Shown one piece after another: positions 9,402-18,732 of a stretch of 64,000 nt of DNA. This stretch comes from Oscillospiraceae bacterium (GTDB lineage Bacteria > Bacillota > Clostridia > Oscillospirales > Acutalibacteraceae). Where the stretch lies: assembly GCA_015066015.1 (NCBI GenBank), contig SVPE01000002.1:1-64000 (forward strand), read 5' to 3'. The notes below the pieces were generated by a model. That model did not search any database. It had not been told where the DNA came from and was given only the letters and a program-made list of their open reading frames with translations. Position numbers and translations under genes: made by a program. How positions within the stretch are numbered: the first letter of the stretch is position 1; every line of letters begins with the position of its first letter.

Positions 9402-10088
9402 TTACTTTACATTTTTCACAAACTTATATCCTACGCCCCAAACTGTTTTAATGTATTCGTTATTAGGGTCTATTTTATCTCTGATGCTCTTGATGTTTAC
9501 TGCAACAGTACCGATATCGCCGAACTCAGTATCCCATACGTGAGCAAAAATCTGCTCTCTTGTAAGCACCTTTCCTGCATTTTCCATAAGATACTGAAGA
9601 AGCTGAAACTCCCTTGTTGAAAACGGGATGCTCTGCCCGCATTTTTTCACTTCGAATGAGCCTATTGAAATCTCAATGTCTCCTACCTTTATTCTGTCAC
9701 CGTCAGCACCTGAGCTGTGACGCTGCTCTCTTCTGAGATTTGCCTTTACCTTGGCAACAAGCTCATCAATGACAAAGGGCTTTGAAATGTAATCGTCACC
9801 ACCTGTTTCAAGTCCGAGCACCATGTCAACGGTTTTGCCCTTTGCAGAAACAAAAATAATCGGGCACTCAACATGATTTCTGACAAATTTACAGATTTCA
9901 AGACCCGAAATTTCAGGCATCATAATATCAAGCGTAATAAGAGAAATCTCCCTACTGTTTGTCATTATGTATTCATATGCACTTTTACCGTCATTTTTTA
10001 CAACTGTTTCAAAGCCTTCGTCCTCAAGCACATCAGAAATGAGACCGGCAATAGCCACATCATCATCGACAATAAGAATCTTGCCCAT
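9402..10088 (-). CDS. OmpR/PhoB-family response regulator
   Basis: 228 aa. Receiver domain with the DDD acidic cluster near the N-terminus, phosphorylated Asp in LITLDIMMPEISG, conserved Lys in DDYISKPF, and a C-terminal winged-helix DNA-binding domain ending in the family pattern TVWGVGYKF. It is the first gene of the operon with the kinase at 8106-9389, the LCP protein and rlmD. Start ATG with GGAGG 7 nt upstream. Confidence 0.9.
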   Translation of the reverse strand: MGKILIVDDDVAIAGLISDVLEDEGFETVVKNDGKSAYEYIMTNSREISLITLDIMMPEISGLEICKFVRNHVECPIIFVSAKGKTVDMVLGLETGGDDYISKPFVIDELVAKVKANLRREQRHSSGADGDRIKVGDIEISIGSFEVKKCGQSIPFSTREFQLLQYLMENAGKVLTREQIFAHVWDTEFGDIGTVAVNIKSIRDKIDPNNEYIKTVWGVGYKFVKNVK

Positions 10089-10254
10089 AAACTACCTCCA
10101 CATAATAAAATCTTATATATAAAATCTAATTATATATTATAATACATAATTTTGTGTTAAGCAAGAAAAAAAGAGCTTTAATTTTTACCATTTTATAAAC
10201 TTTTTGCTTTTAATTATGTTTCCGGATAAGAAATTCTTTGCAAGACATATATCC

Positions 10255-10283
10255 TTGACAACTTAGTACTTAAATTATATAAT
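10255..10283 (+). promoter_or_regulatory. SigA-type promoter of mnmA
   Basis: TTGACA, a 17 bp spacer and TATAAT, about 42 bp ahead of the mnmA start. Confidence 0.75.
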
Positions 10284-10324
10284 TTTACTGTTACTCACTT
10301 TAATTCTCACCCGGAGGAATTGTC

Positions 10325-11368
10325 ATGCAGAAAAAGGTTATGCTCGGAATGAGTGGCGGAATCGACAGTGCAATGTCAGCTCATGTGCTTAAAAATATGG
10401 GTTATGACGTTACTGCAGTAAACTGCTGCTTTTACAAAAGTGGCTCTGACAGTGAAAAAGCTGTAGAAGATGCTGCAAGGGCGGCAGAAAAGCTGAATCT
10501 CCCCTTCGAGGTTTTTGATTTAAGAAAGCCCTTTTATGAAAAGGTTATAGAAAACTTCATAGATGTGTACAAAAAAGGCGGCACGCCAAATCCATGCATA
10601 GTCTGTAACAAAAATCTTAAATTCGGCGCTATGCTCGACCTCGCACTGGAAAGAGGCTTTGACTATATTGCCACGGGACACTATGCCCGCATAGAAAAAG
10701 ACGAAAACAGCGGAAGATATCTGCTCAGAAAAGGAGCAGACCCCATCAAGGACCAGAGCTATGTACTTTACTGCCTGACGCAACATCAACTTTCCCATAC
10801 TCTCTTTCCCCTCGGCGACTTTTCAAAGGATGAAGTAAAAAGCAGAGTTTCCGAAATGGAGCTTGTACGTGACAAAGGAGAAAGTCAGGACATCTGCTTC
10901 GTGCCCGACGGAGATTATGCGGCTTTCATTGAAAAAGAAACGGGGATCAATTTTCCTGAAGGCGACTTCGTCACTACCGACGGCAGAGTTCTCGGAACTC
11001 ACAAGGGAATTATACGCTATACAGTCGGTCAGCGGAAAGGTCTCGGTCTCGCCCTGCCTGCACCTATGTATGTAAAAGAAAAGGATACCGAAAACAACCG
11101 TGTTGTTCTCTGCAGCAACGAAAATCTTTTTACAACTGAGCTTTATGCCGAAGATATCAACCTAATCACCTGCGACAGACTCGATTTGCCGTTGCGCGTC
11201 AAGGCAAAAGTGCGCTACAAGCACGCTGAGCAATGGGCAACAGTCACACAGGTTGACGACTACCTTCTGCACATTGTATTTGATGAGCCTCAGAGAGCAA
11301 TTGCCAAAGGGCAGTCTGTTGTTTTATATTCCGACGATTATGTTGTAGGCGGCGGAACGATAATATAA
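10325..11368 (+). CDS. mnmA: tRNA-specific 2-thiouridylase MnmA
   Basis: 347 aa. It thiolates U34 of tRNA Lys, Glu and Gln, using ATP to adenylate the base and a persulfide sulfur. The PP-loop SGGIDS is at residues 10-15, the first catalytic Cys is in NPCIVCN (about 91) and the second in QDICFVPDGDY, followed by a C-terminal beta-barrel with YTVGQRKGLG. Length is normal. The start has CGGAGGAA 6 nt upstream. It appears to be transcribed alone from its own promoter. Confidence 0.93.
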   Translation: MQKKVMLGMSGGIDSAMSAHVLKNMGYDVTAVNCCFYKSGSDSEKAVEDAARAAEKLNLPFEVFDLRKPFYEKVIENFIDVYKKGGTPNPCIVCNKNLKFGAMLDLALERGFDYIATGHYARIEKDENSGRYLLRKGADPIKDQSYVLYCLTQHQLSHTLFPLGDFSKDEVKSRVSEMELVRDKGESQDICFVPDGDYAAFIEKETGINFPEGDFVTTDGRVLGTHKGIIRYTVGQRKGLGLALPAPMYVKEKDTENNRVVLCSNENLFTTELYAEDINLITCDRLDLPLRVKAKVRYKHAEQWATVTQVDDYLLHIVFDEPQRAIAKGQSVVLYSDDYVVGGGTII

Positions 11369-11444
11369 GTAAAAATGGTGTAAAACTCCAAAAACTTAGC
11401 ACAATGACACAAAAAAACCTTGTGCATTTTGTATAAAAATTATG

Positions 11445-11473
11445 TTGACTTGACAAAACATTTGATATATAAT
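11445..11473 (+). promoter_or_regulatory. SigA-type promoter of the sigma-factor gene
   Basis: TTGACT, a 17 bp spacer and TATAAT, about 36 bp before the ATG at 11509. Confidence 0.7.
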
Positions 11474-11508
11474 ATTCATAATTAAATTATATGCAGAAAG
11501 GCAGTCAG

Positions 11509-12078
11509 ATGTTGGATTATTCTTTTTTAGAAGATGAAAAGCTTGTTCTCCTCTCAAGAGAAAACGATGCAACGGCTTTTTCGGTTCTGAGTGAAAGATA
11601 TTTTCCGAAGGCAGAGTATCACGCCAACCGCCTCTGCAGTCCGTCGTCAGAGAAAGACGACCTTACTCAGGAGGGTATGCTAGGACTCATCTCTGCTGTA
11701 TATGCCTTCAAAGTCGGTACGGGAGCATCCTTTGCAACCTTTGCGAATCACTGTATGCGTAACCGCATAATCAGCGCCGTCAGGATGGCAAGCTCCGGCA
11801 AGCATATTCCTCAGGAACTTACAGTATCGCTCGACAGTGAAAATGTACTTGTAGACGAAAACGCTTCACCCGAGGATAATCTCATTTCCCAGGCTGAAAG
11901 CGACAGAATCTACCGACTTATCAAAACGACACTTACTGAAAAGGAGAAAAGTATTTTTCTCCACTTCCTTGCAGGAATGTCCTATGAGGAAATAGCTGAT
12001 AAAGAGGGCTGCACTGCAAAAAGCGTAGACAGCACCCTTCAGCGAGTCAGGAAAAAGCTGAGAGAAAAGCTCAGTTGA
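11509..12078 (+). CDS. RNA polymerase sigma factor, SigH-like (sigma-70 family)
   Basis: 189 aa with region 2 (KDDLTQEGMLGLISAV and FATFANHCMRNRI) and a C-terminal region 4 helix-turn-helix (MSYEEIADKEGCTAKSVDSTLQRVRKKL). Size and sequence fit the SigH/SpoIIAC-type group that controls stationary-phase, competence or early sporulation genes in Firmicutes. The ATG at 11509 (MLDYS) is preferred over 11491 because AGAAAGG lies 7 nt upstream. Whether this organism sporulates is not shown here. Confidence 0.8.
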   Translation: MLDYSFLEDEKLVLLSRENDATAFSVLSERYFPKAEYHANRLCSPSSEKDDLTQEGMLGLISAVYAFKVGTGASFATFANHCMRNRIISAVRMASSGKHIPQELTVSLDSENVLVDENASPEDNLISQAESDRIYRLIKTTLTEKEKSIFLHFLAGMSYEEIADKEGCTAKSVDSTLQRVRKKLREKLS

Positions 12079-12166
12079 AAATATGCCCGACGCTCAAGCA
12101 GAGCACAAAAAAATAATCGGTGCAAATCCGAAAGGGGCAACTAAAATTCAAGCGAGGTAAAAAATC

Positions 12167-12451
12167 ATGTACGAAGACAAAACACTCAAATGCAAAGAAT
12201 GCGGCGCCGACTTTATCTTCTCAGCCGGTGAGCAGGAATTCTACGCTGAAAAGGGTTTCCAGAATGAGCCCCAGCGTTGCAAGGAATGCCGTAACGCCCG
12301 CAAGAATGCTGCAAGACCCGCACGTGAGCTCTTCACTGCAACTTGCGCAAGCTGCGGCGGCGAAGCTAAGGTTCCCTTCCAGCCCACAGAAGGCAGAGAT
12401 GTTTTCTGTAGCGAATGCTTTGCAAAAATGAAGGAGTCAGAAGAAGCATAA
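12167..12451 (+). CDS. Zinc-ribbon protein with two CxxC pairs of pairs
   Basis: 94 aa with CKEC...CKEC in the N-terminal half and CASC...CSEC in the C-terminal half, separated by a basic linker. It therefore probably folds as two zinc ribbons of the CxxC-x17-CxxC kind found in many clostridia. The function is unknown; nucleic-acid binding is a reasonable inference. GAGGT lies upstream of the ATG and a strong terminator follows. Codon use matches the core genome. Confidence 0.75.
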   Translation: MYEDKTLKCKECGADFIFSAGEQEFYAEKGFQNEPQRCKECRNARKNAARPARELFTATCASCGGEAKVPFQPTEGRDVFCSECFAKMKESEEA

Positions 12452-12500
12452 TTTATATTTGAAAGTTTTTGTTTAATTACTTTATAAATAGTCTTATGCG

Positions 12501-12530
12501 AATCCGCCGATTTTCGGCGGATTTTCCTTT
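12501..12530 (+). terminator. Terminator of the zinc-ribbon gene
   Basis: Hairpin AATCCGCCGA / TCGGCGGATT followed by TTCCTTTTT. Confidence 0.8.
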
Positions 12531-12544
12531 TTGCACAGGCAAAA

Positions 12545-12576
12545 AATAAAGCCGCGGATTTCTCCGCGGCTATTTT
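12545..12576 (-). terminator. Terminator of the LRR/fibronectin gene
   Basis: Inverted repeat GCCGCGGA / TCCGCGGC (12551-12570). On the minus strand it is followed by TTTATTTTTT and lies just past the stop at 12582. Confidence 0.75.
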
Positions 12577-12581
12577 GGTGT

Positions 12582-14084
12582 TTATTTAACTGTGACAACA
12601 GCTTCATTATATCCGCTCCATACGATGCCGCCGCTTGTCTTGATGCCTGCACGGACAGCGAAGGTGTATTTGGTACCTGATTTGAGATTTGAGAAGGTGA
12701 GATTCTGAGCTGTTGCGTAGTTTTTGTAAATCTGATATGCACCGTTACCGACCTTGTAGTAAACTCTGTAGCCGTCAATGTCACTATCAACGTTGTTCCA
12801 GGTGAGGTTGATTTTACCCTTTGTGGGTGAGGTGGCTTTGGCGGTTACGGTGGCGGGAGGTGTGGAAGTTACAGTGGTGGCAGTGGTAGTAGCTGTAACA
12901 ATTGTGTAATCACCCCAAACAACTCCACTGCTGATAGTTTTTATGTAAGGACGGATTGCATATGTATGTGATGAACCGAGCTTGAGATTTTCAAAAGTAT
13001 AACTTGTTTTTGCTATAGAGTTTACTTTTACAGTCCATTTTCCGCCTACATTTTCATACAGTCTGAATCCCGAAAGGCGTTCAGAGTTAATAATTCCTGA
13101 CCAATCGAGTTTTATCGCATTTGCACTCTGAGTTAACTTAACAATATCAGGCTTTGTGGGTATTGTTGCAGTCCAGGCCCGATTACTATCGCTGTAATAA
13201 TCTCTTTTTTCTGTTTTCTTATATGCCTGCACATAAATAGTATATCTGGCTCCGCTTTTAAGATTTTCAAAAGCGCATGATGTTTCAGTAGTTTTAATTG
13301 TTGCTCGGTCTCCACCCACATTGGTATGATAGCTGACACTATAGCCGTCAATGTCACTGTCAACCTTATCCCATGTAACTGTTATTGAGTCTGTACCGGG
13401 AACTACAGTAACATTAGCAGGCACATCCGGCCAAGGTTCTTTCGGCGGAGTATATTCATAAATCTCTGCTGTTGCAGGAATTCTGACAACTGTTTCATCA
13501 CAGCCTTCAAATGCAGTTTTTTCAACCTTCTCCAAAGTGTCAGCCATATAGATATTTCTGAGATTTTCACAATTGTTAAAGGCTCTGTGTTCTATCTTTG
13601 CAATAGAATTTGAAAGAACAACAGTATGAAGCTTCTTCAAGCCATCAAAAGCACCTGCAGGAATTTCTGTAAGGCTCTGCGGGAGAATTGCAACCTCAAG
13701 ATTTTTGAAGTAGCAAAATGCACGGGTATCGACAGAGGTAACACCCTCCTGAATTATTAGTGTTTTTACCTTTACAGCAAGGTCTTGACCGGGAGGCACT
13801 GTATCGAAAGGATCTAAAGCTTCATCAAAGGCTTTCCAGCAGGTGCATCCGAAAACATCATCTTCGGGTGCATAATGGTCAGGGCAGACATCTGAAAAAT
13901 ATGAGCCATTCAGCTTTCCTTCACCCTTAATAACCATAACAGCGGTTTCCTCATCAAAGGTGTATTGAGCGTTTTCATTATAAGGCACTTCAACCCACTC
14001 AGCCGCACTTGCGTTCATACAGAACACAACCGTAAGCATAAGCATTGTTGCAATAAGCAACATTAATGATTTCATTTTTTTCAT
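12582..14084 (-). CDS. Secreted BspA-type leucine-rich repeat and fibronectin type III protein
   Basis: 500 aa. Signal peptide (MKKMKSLMLLIATML...NASAAEW), then BspA/TpLRR-like repeats (YFKNLEVAILPQSLTEIPAGAF, NNCENLRNIYMADTLEKV), then three fibronectin type III domains (about 225-315, 320-405 and 410-500), each with the SDIDGYSVSY/WNNVDSDIDGYRVYY type core. No sortase or dockerin motif is visible at the C-terminus. Such proteins act in adhesion or as extracellular scaffolds. Start at ATG 14084 with GGAGGAAAG upstream. It stands alone with its own terminator. Confidence 0.82.
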   Translation of the reverse strand: MKKMKSLMLLIATMLMLTVVFCMNASAAEWVEVPYNENAQYTFDEETAVMVIKGEGKLNGSYFSDVCPDHYAPEDDVFGCTCWKAFDEALDPFDTVPPGQDLAVKVKTLIIQEGVTSVDTRAFCYFKNLEVAILPQSLTEIPAGAFDGLKKLHTVVLSNSIAKIEHRAFNNCENLRNIYMADTLEKVEKTAFEGCDETVVRIPATAEIYEYTPPKEPWPDVPANVTVVPGTDSITVTWDKVDSDIDGYSVSYHTNVGGDRATIKTTETSCAFENLKSGARYTIYVQAYKKTEKRDYYSDSNRAWTATIPTKPDIVKLTQSANAIKLDWSGIINSERLSGFRLYENVGGKWTVKVNSIAKTSYTFENLKLGSSHTYAIRPYIKTISSGVVWGDYTIVTATTTATTVTSTPPATVTAKATSPTKGKINLTWNNVDSDIDGYRVYYKVGNGAYQIYKNYATAQNLTFSNLKSGTKYTFAVRAGIKTSGGIVWSGYNEAVVTVK

Positions 14085-14332
14085 TATTCTTTCCTCCTTA
14101 TTCGCTTAACGTTTATTATGTATATGAACAATCGGCAATCAACCGATGCATATTCCTACAATATATTCTTACTTGTTATTTTTGAACTTAGTATGTACAA
14201 AATATGAATACTTGAGATTAGCCTTGAGAACGAATCTATATGGTAGTATTTTATCCTACTTTATATTATTTGTCAATATTAAATACTGCTTTATGATATG
14301 CTTTTTATATGATTTTAACAGGAGATGGTAAA

Positions 14333-14479
14333 ATGAAACCGTTAAAAGAAAAAGTGAGCATAACTCTCGACAGCGATGTTGTTATAAAAATCCGTGAGTT
14401 GGCTGATGAAGATGACCGCTCATTTTCACAGTATATAAATAAAGTGTTGAAAGATTATCTTAATCAGAAAAGCAAATAA
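14333..14479 (+). CDS. Small ribbon-helix-helix (Arc-like) DNA-binding protein
   Basis: 48-aa open frame starting MKPLKEKVSITLDSDVV. A beta-strand-like KVSITLDSDV followed by two helices (IKIRELADED, SFSQYINKVLKDYL) is the ribbon-helix-helix fold of Arc/CopG/antitoxin-type regulators. AGGAGA lies 7 nt before the ATG and a terminator follows the stop. No toxin partner is adjacent, so a solitary regulator is more likely than a toxin-antitoxin pair. Confidence 0.7.
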   Translation: MKPLKEKVSITLDSDVVIKIRELADEDDRSFSQYINKVLKDYLNQKSK

Positions 14480-14508
14480 TTATCCTTCATTATCCTCCGT
14501 TATTAAGC

Positions 14509-14536
14509 AAAAAAGCACCCTCACGGGTGCTTTTTA
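14509..14536. terminator. Bidirectional terminator between RHH gene and yebC
   Basis: GCACCC-TCAC-GGGTGC with A-run on the left and T-run on the right. It can serve the + strand RHH gene and the - strand yebC, which end on either side of it. Confidence 0.8.
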
Positions 14537-14539
14537 TCA

Positions 14540-15280
14540 TCAGGGAAGGTCGTCCTCGTTTTCGAGGTTGTGCCATACGTTCTGAACGTCGTCGTTGTCC
14601 TCGAGCATTTCAAGAAGCTTGCCCATACACTTGAGGTCATCCTCGCTTGTAAGGGCTGTCTGTGTGTTGGGTGTGTACTCAACCTCTGCTGAAACGAAGG
14701 CATAACCCTTTGCTTCGAGGTCGTCACGGACAAGGCCGAGGTCGTTAGGCTCCGTGCGGACTACATATACATCCTCTTCATCGGTAAGGAAGTCAACTGC
14801 ACCTGCCTCGAGTGCATCCTCCATAAGCTGATCCTCGTCGACATCCTCTTTTTCAATTACGATTACGCCATAACGGGTGAACATAAAGGAAACACAGCCC
14901 TGCTGACCGAGATTACCCTTGTTCTTGTCAAAGTAGTGACGCATTTCGCCTGCTGTACGGTTACGGTTATCAGTAAGAGTTTCAACGATAACTGCAATAC
15001 CAGAGGGACCGTAGCCTTCATACATAATTTCCTCATAGTTTGCACTTGAAGATTCACCTGAAGCCTTTTTGATGATTCTTTCGATATTGTCGTTGGGCAC
15101 ATTATTTGCTTTAGCCTTTGCAATAATGTCCTTAAGCTTTGAGTTTGACGAGGGGTCGGGGCCGCCGTCACGGACTGCAACTGCAATTTCTCTGCCGATT
15201 TTTGTGAAAACCTTGGCTCTTGCGCCGTCGGTTTTTTCCTTCTTTCTCTTAATGGTGCTCCATTTTGAATGACCTGACAT
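14540..15280 (-). CDS. yebC: YebC/PmpR family protein
   Basis: 246 aa, a full-length YebC family member with the N-terminal [18 protein letters not shown] signature, the middle [11 protein letters not shown] segment and [14 protein letters not shown]. The family was long annotated as a transcription regulator; later work links some members to translation of difficult peptide sequences. Only a weak ribosome site (GGTGAA) precedes the ATG. It is a single gene with its own terminator. Confidence 0.92.
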   Translation of the reverse strand: MSGHSKWSTIKRKKEKTDGARAKVFTKIGREIAVAVRDGGPDPSSNSKLKDIIAKAKANNVPNDNIERIIKKASGESSSANYEEIMYEGYGPSGIAVIVETLTDNRNRTAGEMRHYFDKNKGNLGQQGCVSFMFTRYGVIVIEKEDVDEDQLMEDALEAGAVDFLTDEEDVYVVRTEPNDLGLVRDDLEAKGYAFVSAEVEYTPNTQTALTSEDDLKCMGKLLEMLEDNDDVQNVWHNLENEDDLP

Positions 15281-15342
15281 TTAATTCACCAATCCTTTAA
15301 ATAAATATAACTTAGATACTTTATCACTTTTATGAGCATTTG

Positions 15343-17193
15343 TCAAGATAGAGCTGCCTCAAGTGTTCCTCCGCTGTGCACTCCGTCAAAGCATATGCCG
15401 TAAATGTTTTCAGTATAATCCGATACGCTTCCTCCGGAGAAAAAGCTATAGCTTTCGTTCTGACTTATTCTGTCACTTGCAAGAACAACGCTTTCAAACC
15501 TTTTTACCGATGTGAAAGCCAGAATACAGTTTCTGCTATTGTCAGTTACTGCATAAACCGTGTTCTCTGTACCGTCAGCATAGAAATTCAGAACTTCTAC
15601 ACCGTCACCGGTCACAGACTGTGCCATACCCGCCGAACCGGCTGCAAGGAGTGTGCCGCCGCTTACCGTAAAGCTTCCACCGTAATCAAGAGCACCGTTG
15701 CCCCCGTTTGTCGGCCCATAAACTATCATTCTGCCGCCTGTCATTGTGACACTGCCGTTAGAGTCAACACCGTCGCCCTGCGCAATTATGATAACTGTAC
15801 CGCCGCTGACATCTATATTACAGCTTGAATCATAATCCGTCATCCCGCCCGGGTTGCCCCTAAAATTGAGAAGACTGAAATTCATAAAATTAGCAGCATC
15901 GGCACCTGAAGAATCCGACGAAGCAGCGTTGAATCCGTCATCACTTGAATTGACAACGAGTGTACCGCCGATGATGTCTATATTACGGCCTTCAACGCCC
16001 TCATAGCTCTGAGTGACCGCAAGCTGTCCGTCGGTAACAGTCACAAGCTCATCGGCATGAATTCCGTCATCGTCACTTTTCAACCTCAAATCTCCGCCTC
16101 CGACAGTAACAATCGGCGAGTGAATACTGTCATCAAGGCTGTCAACATAAATCGAGCCTCCGCTGACAGTTATGCTTTCATCTGCTTTTATACCCTTTGT
16201 TGATGCCGCATCTGTCTCGTTGTCCGAATAAATACTGCTTTCGGGATGTCTGCCGCCGCCAAAAGGAGCGAAGCTTTCATAGGTACCGTCATAAGCTCCC
16301 GTTGCACCGCCTCCGCTTTTCACGGAAAGAACACCTGCAGCTATTACAACGTCTGATGTTGCCTGAATGCCGTCAAGCTTACTTTCAATATTGACAGTAC
16401 CCGAGCTTATGTTTATATATCCTTTTTCAATATCGGTCTCTTCATTTGTACGGATTCCGTCGCCGCCACAGACAATGTTCAGCGTACCTCCTTCAATTTC
16501 GACACTTTCCTTTCCTCTGATTCCGTCATCAGCAGCATTTATATTGATAATACCACCGTGTATGTCGATATCATTCTTGGAGAAAATGCCTTTGCCGAAA
16601 TTGCCGTTTACATTAAGCGTACCGCTCCCCTCTATCTGAAGGTCGTCCTTGGAATATATAGCCGCCGTAGCGTAATCCGTACTGTCAGCAGGTATCTCTC
16701 TTGCCGTATCGGAAAAGCTATTGACCGATCCCTCTTCAAGAATCAGCACTGTCTCATCGGGAGAGTTTTCGATGTATATCGGAGCATCACCGGAGCAGCT
16801 TACACTTACGCCTGAAAGCAGAAGCTTGACCTTTTTGTTTTCATCGGGACTGTTTATATAAATTTTACCGTCTGTGAGTGTGCCCGCAAGACGGTAAATT
16901 CCGCCCTGTGTAATAGTGAGAATATTGTTTTCAAATGTCACTCCGTTGCCGTTGATGGTTGTTTTTTCATCGGCAAAAATAACATATGCATCCACCCCGT
17001 CATCCGAAAGAGTGCTTTCGGTGCTCTGTTGAAATGTGGTGCTCTCCGGAACATCAGAAAGCGATGCACTGTATGTCAGAGAAGTAACCGCTTTACCGTT
17101 GTTTCTGTCGCATGCCGAAAGGATCAGCATCAGCATAAAAACAAAAAATACAACTGTTAAGACTTTAAAAAATCTGTAAGGAATAATTGGCAT
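15343..17193 (-). CDS. Cthe_2159-like beta-helix carbohydrate-binding lipoprotein (DUF4353)
   Basis: 616 aa. Lipoprotein signal with lipobox LILSAC (Cys about residue 28). The rest is a long run of parallel-beta-helix repeats of the form IEGGTLNI...GDGI / SGGTVNI...DGI, as in the Clostridium thermocellum Cthe_2159 family, which binds acidic polysaccharide with calcium. It is the last gene of an operon with DUF4956 and VTC-domain genes and a two-component pair. The 84 bp gap to the upstream gene is the largest in the operon, and no clear ribosome site precedes the ATG, so the start is less certain. Confidence 0.8.
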   Translation of the reverse strand: MPIIPYRFFKVLTVVFFVFMLMLILSACDRNNGKAVTSLTYSASLSDVPESTTFQQSTESTLSDDGVDAYVIFADEKTTINGNGVTFENNILTITQGGIYRLAGTLTDGKIYINSPDENKKVKLLLSGVSVSCSGDAPIYIENSPDETVLILEEGSVNSFSDTAREIPADSTDYATAAIYSKDDLQIEGSGTLNVNGNFGKGIFSKNDIDIHGGIININAADDGIRGKESVEIEGGTLNIVCGGDGIRTNEETDIEKGYINISSGTVNIESKLDGIQATSDVVIAAGVLSVKSGGGATGAYDGTYESFAPFGGGRHPESSIYSDNETDAASTKGIKADESITVSGGSIYVDSLDDSIHSPIVTVGGGDLRLKSDDDGIHADELVTVTDGQLAVTQSYEGVEGRNIDIIGGTLVVNSSDDGFNAASSDSSGADAANFMNFSLLNFRGNPGGMTDYDSSCNIDVSGGTVIIIAQGDGVDSNGSVTMTGGRMIVYGPTNGGNGALDYGGSFTVSGGTLLAAGSAGMAQSVTGDGVEVLNFYADGTENTVYAVTDNSRNCILAFTSVKRFESVVLASDRISQNESYSFFSGGSVSDYTENIYGICFDGVHSGGTLEAALS

Positions 17194-17277
17194 AAAGCTA
17201 TAAAACGACAGCCGTGTATGTCAGTACAACGCTATCTGCCCTTTCTGTAGAATACCTTCCGATTTATTCCTTCCCCA

Positions 17278-17958
17278 TCAAAGAATTTCCTGATTTATTT
17301 CTGCTCTTGAGCAGATGATTTCAAGGTTACCGTTTTTACAACGGAGTGCATCAATAAACTCCTTCTCCTTTGAAGGGTCCTTAAGTGCGATTTCGTACTT
17401 TATTTTAAAAAGACTTCCCATATTTGTGGTTTTAACATTAACGAGCTCCCACTCAGCAAGATACTTCTTGAAAACGCCGTCAAATACGCCTGTATAATCG
17501 AGAGATTCAGGAATTACAACTGTAAGATTCTTCTTGTTTGCAACATATTTTCCGCCAAAGCCTACCTTATCGTAAACAATACTGAGAAGGCACATAATTG
17601 CAACAAAGATAATTGCAAATGCAATATAGCCCATACCGGTTGAAAGACCTGCAGCAAGAGCAATGAAAATAAAGCCTATTTCTTTTGCCGTGCCGGGAAT
17701 ACTTCTGAAGCGCACAAGACTGAAGGCACCGGCAACCGCAACACCTGCACCGAGGTTTCCGTTAACCATCATAATTACCACCTGAACAACTGCCGGCAGA
17801 AGTGCAAGAGTCACAACAAAACTGTTTGTATAACGCTTACTTGTCTTCATGTATGAAACTGCAATTGCTGCACCGACAACAATCGAAGTAAGCACACACG
17901 CGAGAAAAGAAAGAATTGTGATATTAAGTGAAATCACCGATTGAAAAATACCGCTCAT
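17278..17958 (-). CDS. DUF4956 integral membrane protein
   Basis: 226 aa with four hydrophobic segments in the first 130 residues (starting FQSVISLNITILSFLACVL) and a soluble C-terminal domain of about 90 residues. DUF4956 genes are regularly found next to VTC-domain (polyphosphate polymerase-like) genes and Cthe_2159-like genes, as here; the biochemical role is unknown. The start at ATG 17958 (MSGIF) is chosen because GGAGG lies 9 nt upstream; the ATG at 17967 is too close to it. 19 bp separate it from the VTC gene. Confidence 0.82.
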   Translation of the reverse strand: MSGIFQSVISLNITILSFLACVLTSIVVGAAIAVSYMKTSKRYTNSFVVTLALLPAVVQVVIMMVNGNLGAGVAVAGAFSLVRFRSIPGTAKEIGFIFIALAAGLSTGMGYIAFAIIFVAIMCLLSIVYDKVGFGGKYVANKKNLTVVIPESLDYTGVFDGVFKKYLAEWELVNVKTTNMGSLFKIKYEIALKDPSKEKEFIDALRCKNGNLEIICSRAEINQEIL

Positions 17959-17977
17959 AATAAACATCCTCCATTGT

Positions 17978-18697
17978 TCACACTGATATTTTAACTACGC
18001 TCTCTGAGAGCATATGTTTATACGCTGTTCCGTATTTCGAATAGCTCGACGGGTAAATTTTAAGTCTGTCAAGCTCCCTTGTAAGCCATAAAGGCATTGC
18101 ATCAACACACTTTATTTCAAGAATATAAGTACTCCTGTCCATTATAACCGTTCCGTAATCACCGCGGCTGAGATCAAGCTGAGTGTTCCTGTAACGGATA
18201 TTGGTATCAAAAGTGAGTCTGAGCTCCGGATCATCCTTTGAATAATATGCCGTTCTGTCATAAAAAAGAGATACTGCCGGTCTGAGTTTTCTGTAAAAAG
18301 CAAGGAAACTGTTGATTTCAGCAGTAACCTGTGAGGGAGAAGGCGGCGCCTCGTGTCGGTAGAGATAACGTATAGCCTCTTCATAGGTCATATCAACACG
18401 GCGCTTGTAAACAATACCTTTGTACTTCTTTTTCAGTTCAACAAAAACCTTACTTTCAGGTGTCGGAACCCCGTAAGAACGTATTCTGAGCTTTTCCTTA
18501 TATACCGTCGGCTTTTCAATTGATGCACGGATAAGACGGTAGTCCGGAGTGTCAAAATAAATATTGTTGATTGTGCTTTCACCGAAAGCGTCCGGAACGA
18601 TATGTCCCTCAAGAGCCTCTACAAGAAGCTGATACTGTTCGTGAGTTATAATGTACTTTTTTTCAAGCCTTTTGAAAACCTTAGTAAGCTCAGGCAT
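17978..18697 (-). CDS. VTC-domain protein (polyphosphate polymerase-like)
   Basis: 239 aa, the VTC fold of the triphosphate tunnel family: N-terminal RLEKKYIIT, YFDTPDYRLIRAS, the basic cluster YKEKLRIRSYG, VFVELKKKYKG and YKRRVDM, and the acidic strand ILEIKCVD. In yeast Vtc4 this domain makes polyphosphate from ATP. Bacterial members sit beside DUF4956 membrane proteins, suggesting a coupled membrane process. The tunnel Lys/Arg/Glu residues look intact, so the enzyme may be active. AAGGGGG lies upstream of the ATG. Confidence 0.85.
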   Translation of the reverse strand: MPELTKVFKRLEKKYIITHEQYQLLVEALEGHIVPDAFGESTINNIYFDTPDYRLIRASIEKPTVYKEKLRIRSYGVPTPESKVFVELKKKYKGIVYKRRVDMTYEEAIRYLYRHEAPPSPSQVTAEINSFLAFYRKLRPAVSLFYDRTAYYSKDDPELRLTFDTNIRYRNTQLDLSRGDYGTVIMDRSTYILEIKCVDAMPLWLTRELDRLKIYPSSYSKYGTAYKHMLSESVVKISV

Positions 18698-18732
18698 AAC
18701 TTTCCCCCTTCTTCTGACTTTGATAAAACTAA

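Noticed and set aside
11509-12078. Assigning the sigma factor firmly as SigH
   Set aside because: Regions 2 and 4 fit, but SigH and other small sporulation sigmas are not separable here without phylogeny, so no symbol was given.
14333-14479. RHH gene as antitoxin of a toxin-antitoxin pair
   Set aside because: No small partner gene lies on either side; terminators isolate it.
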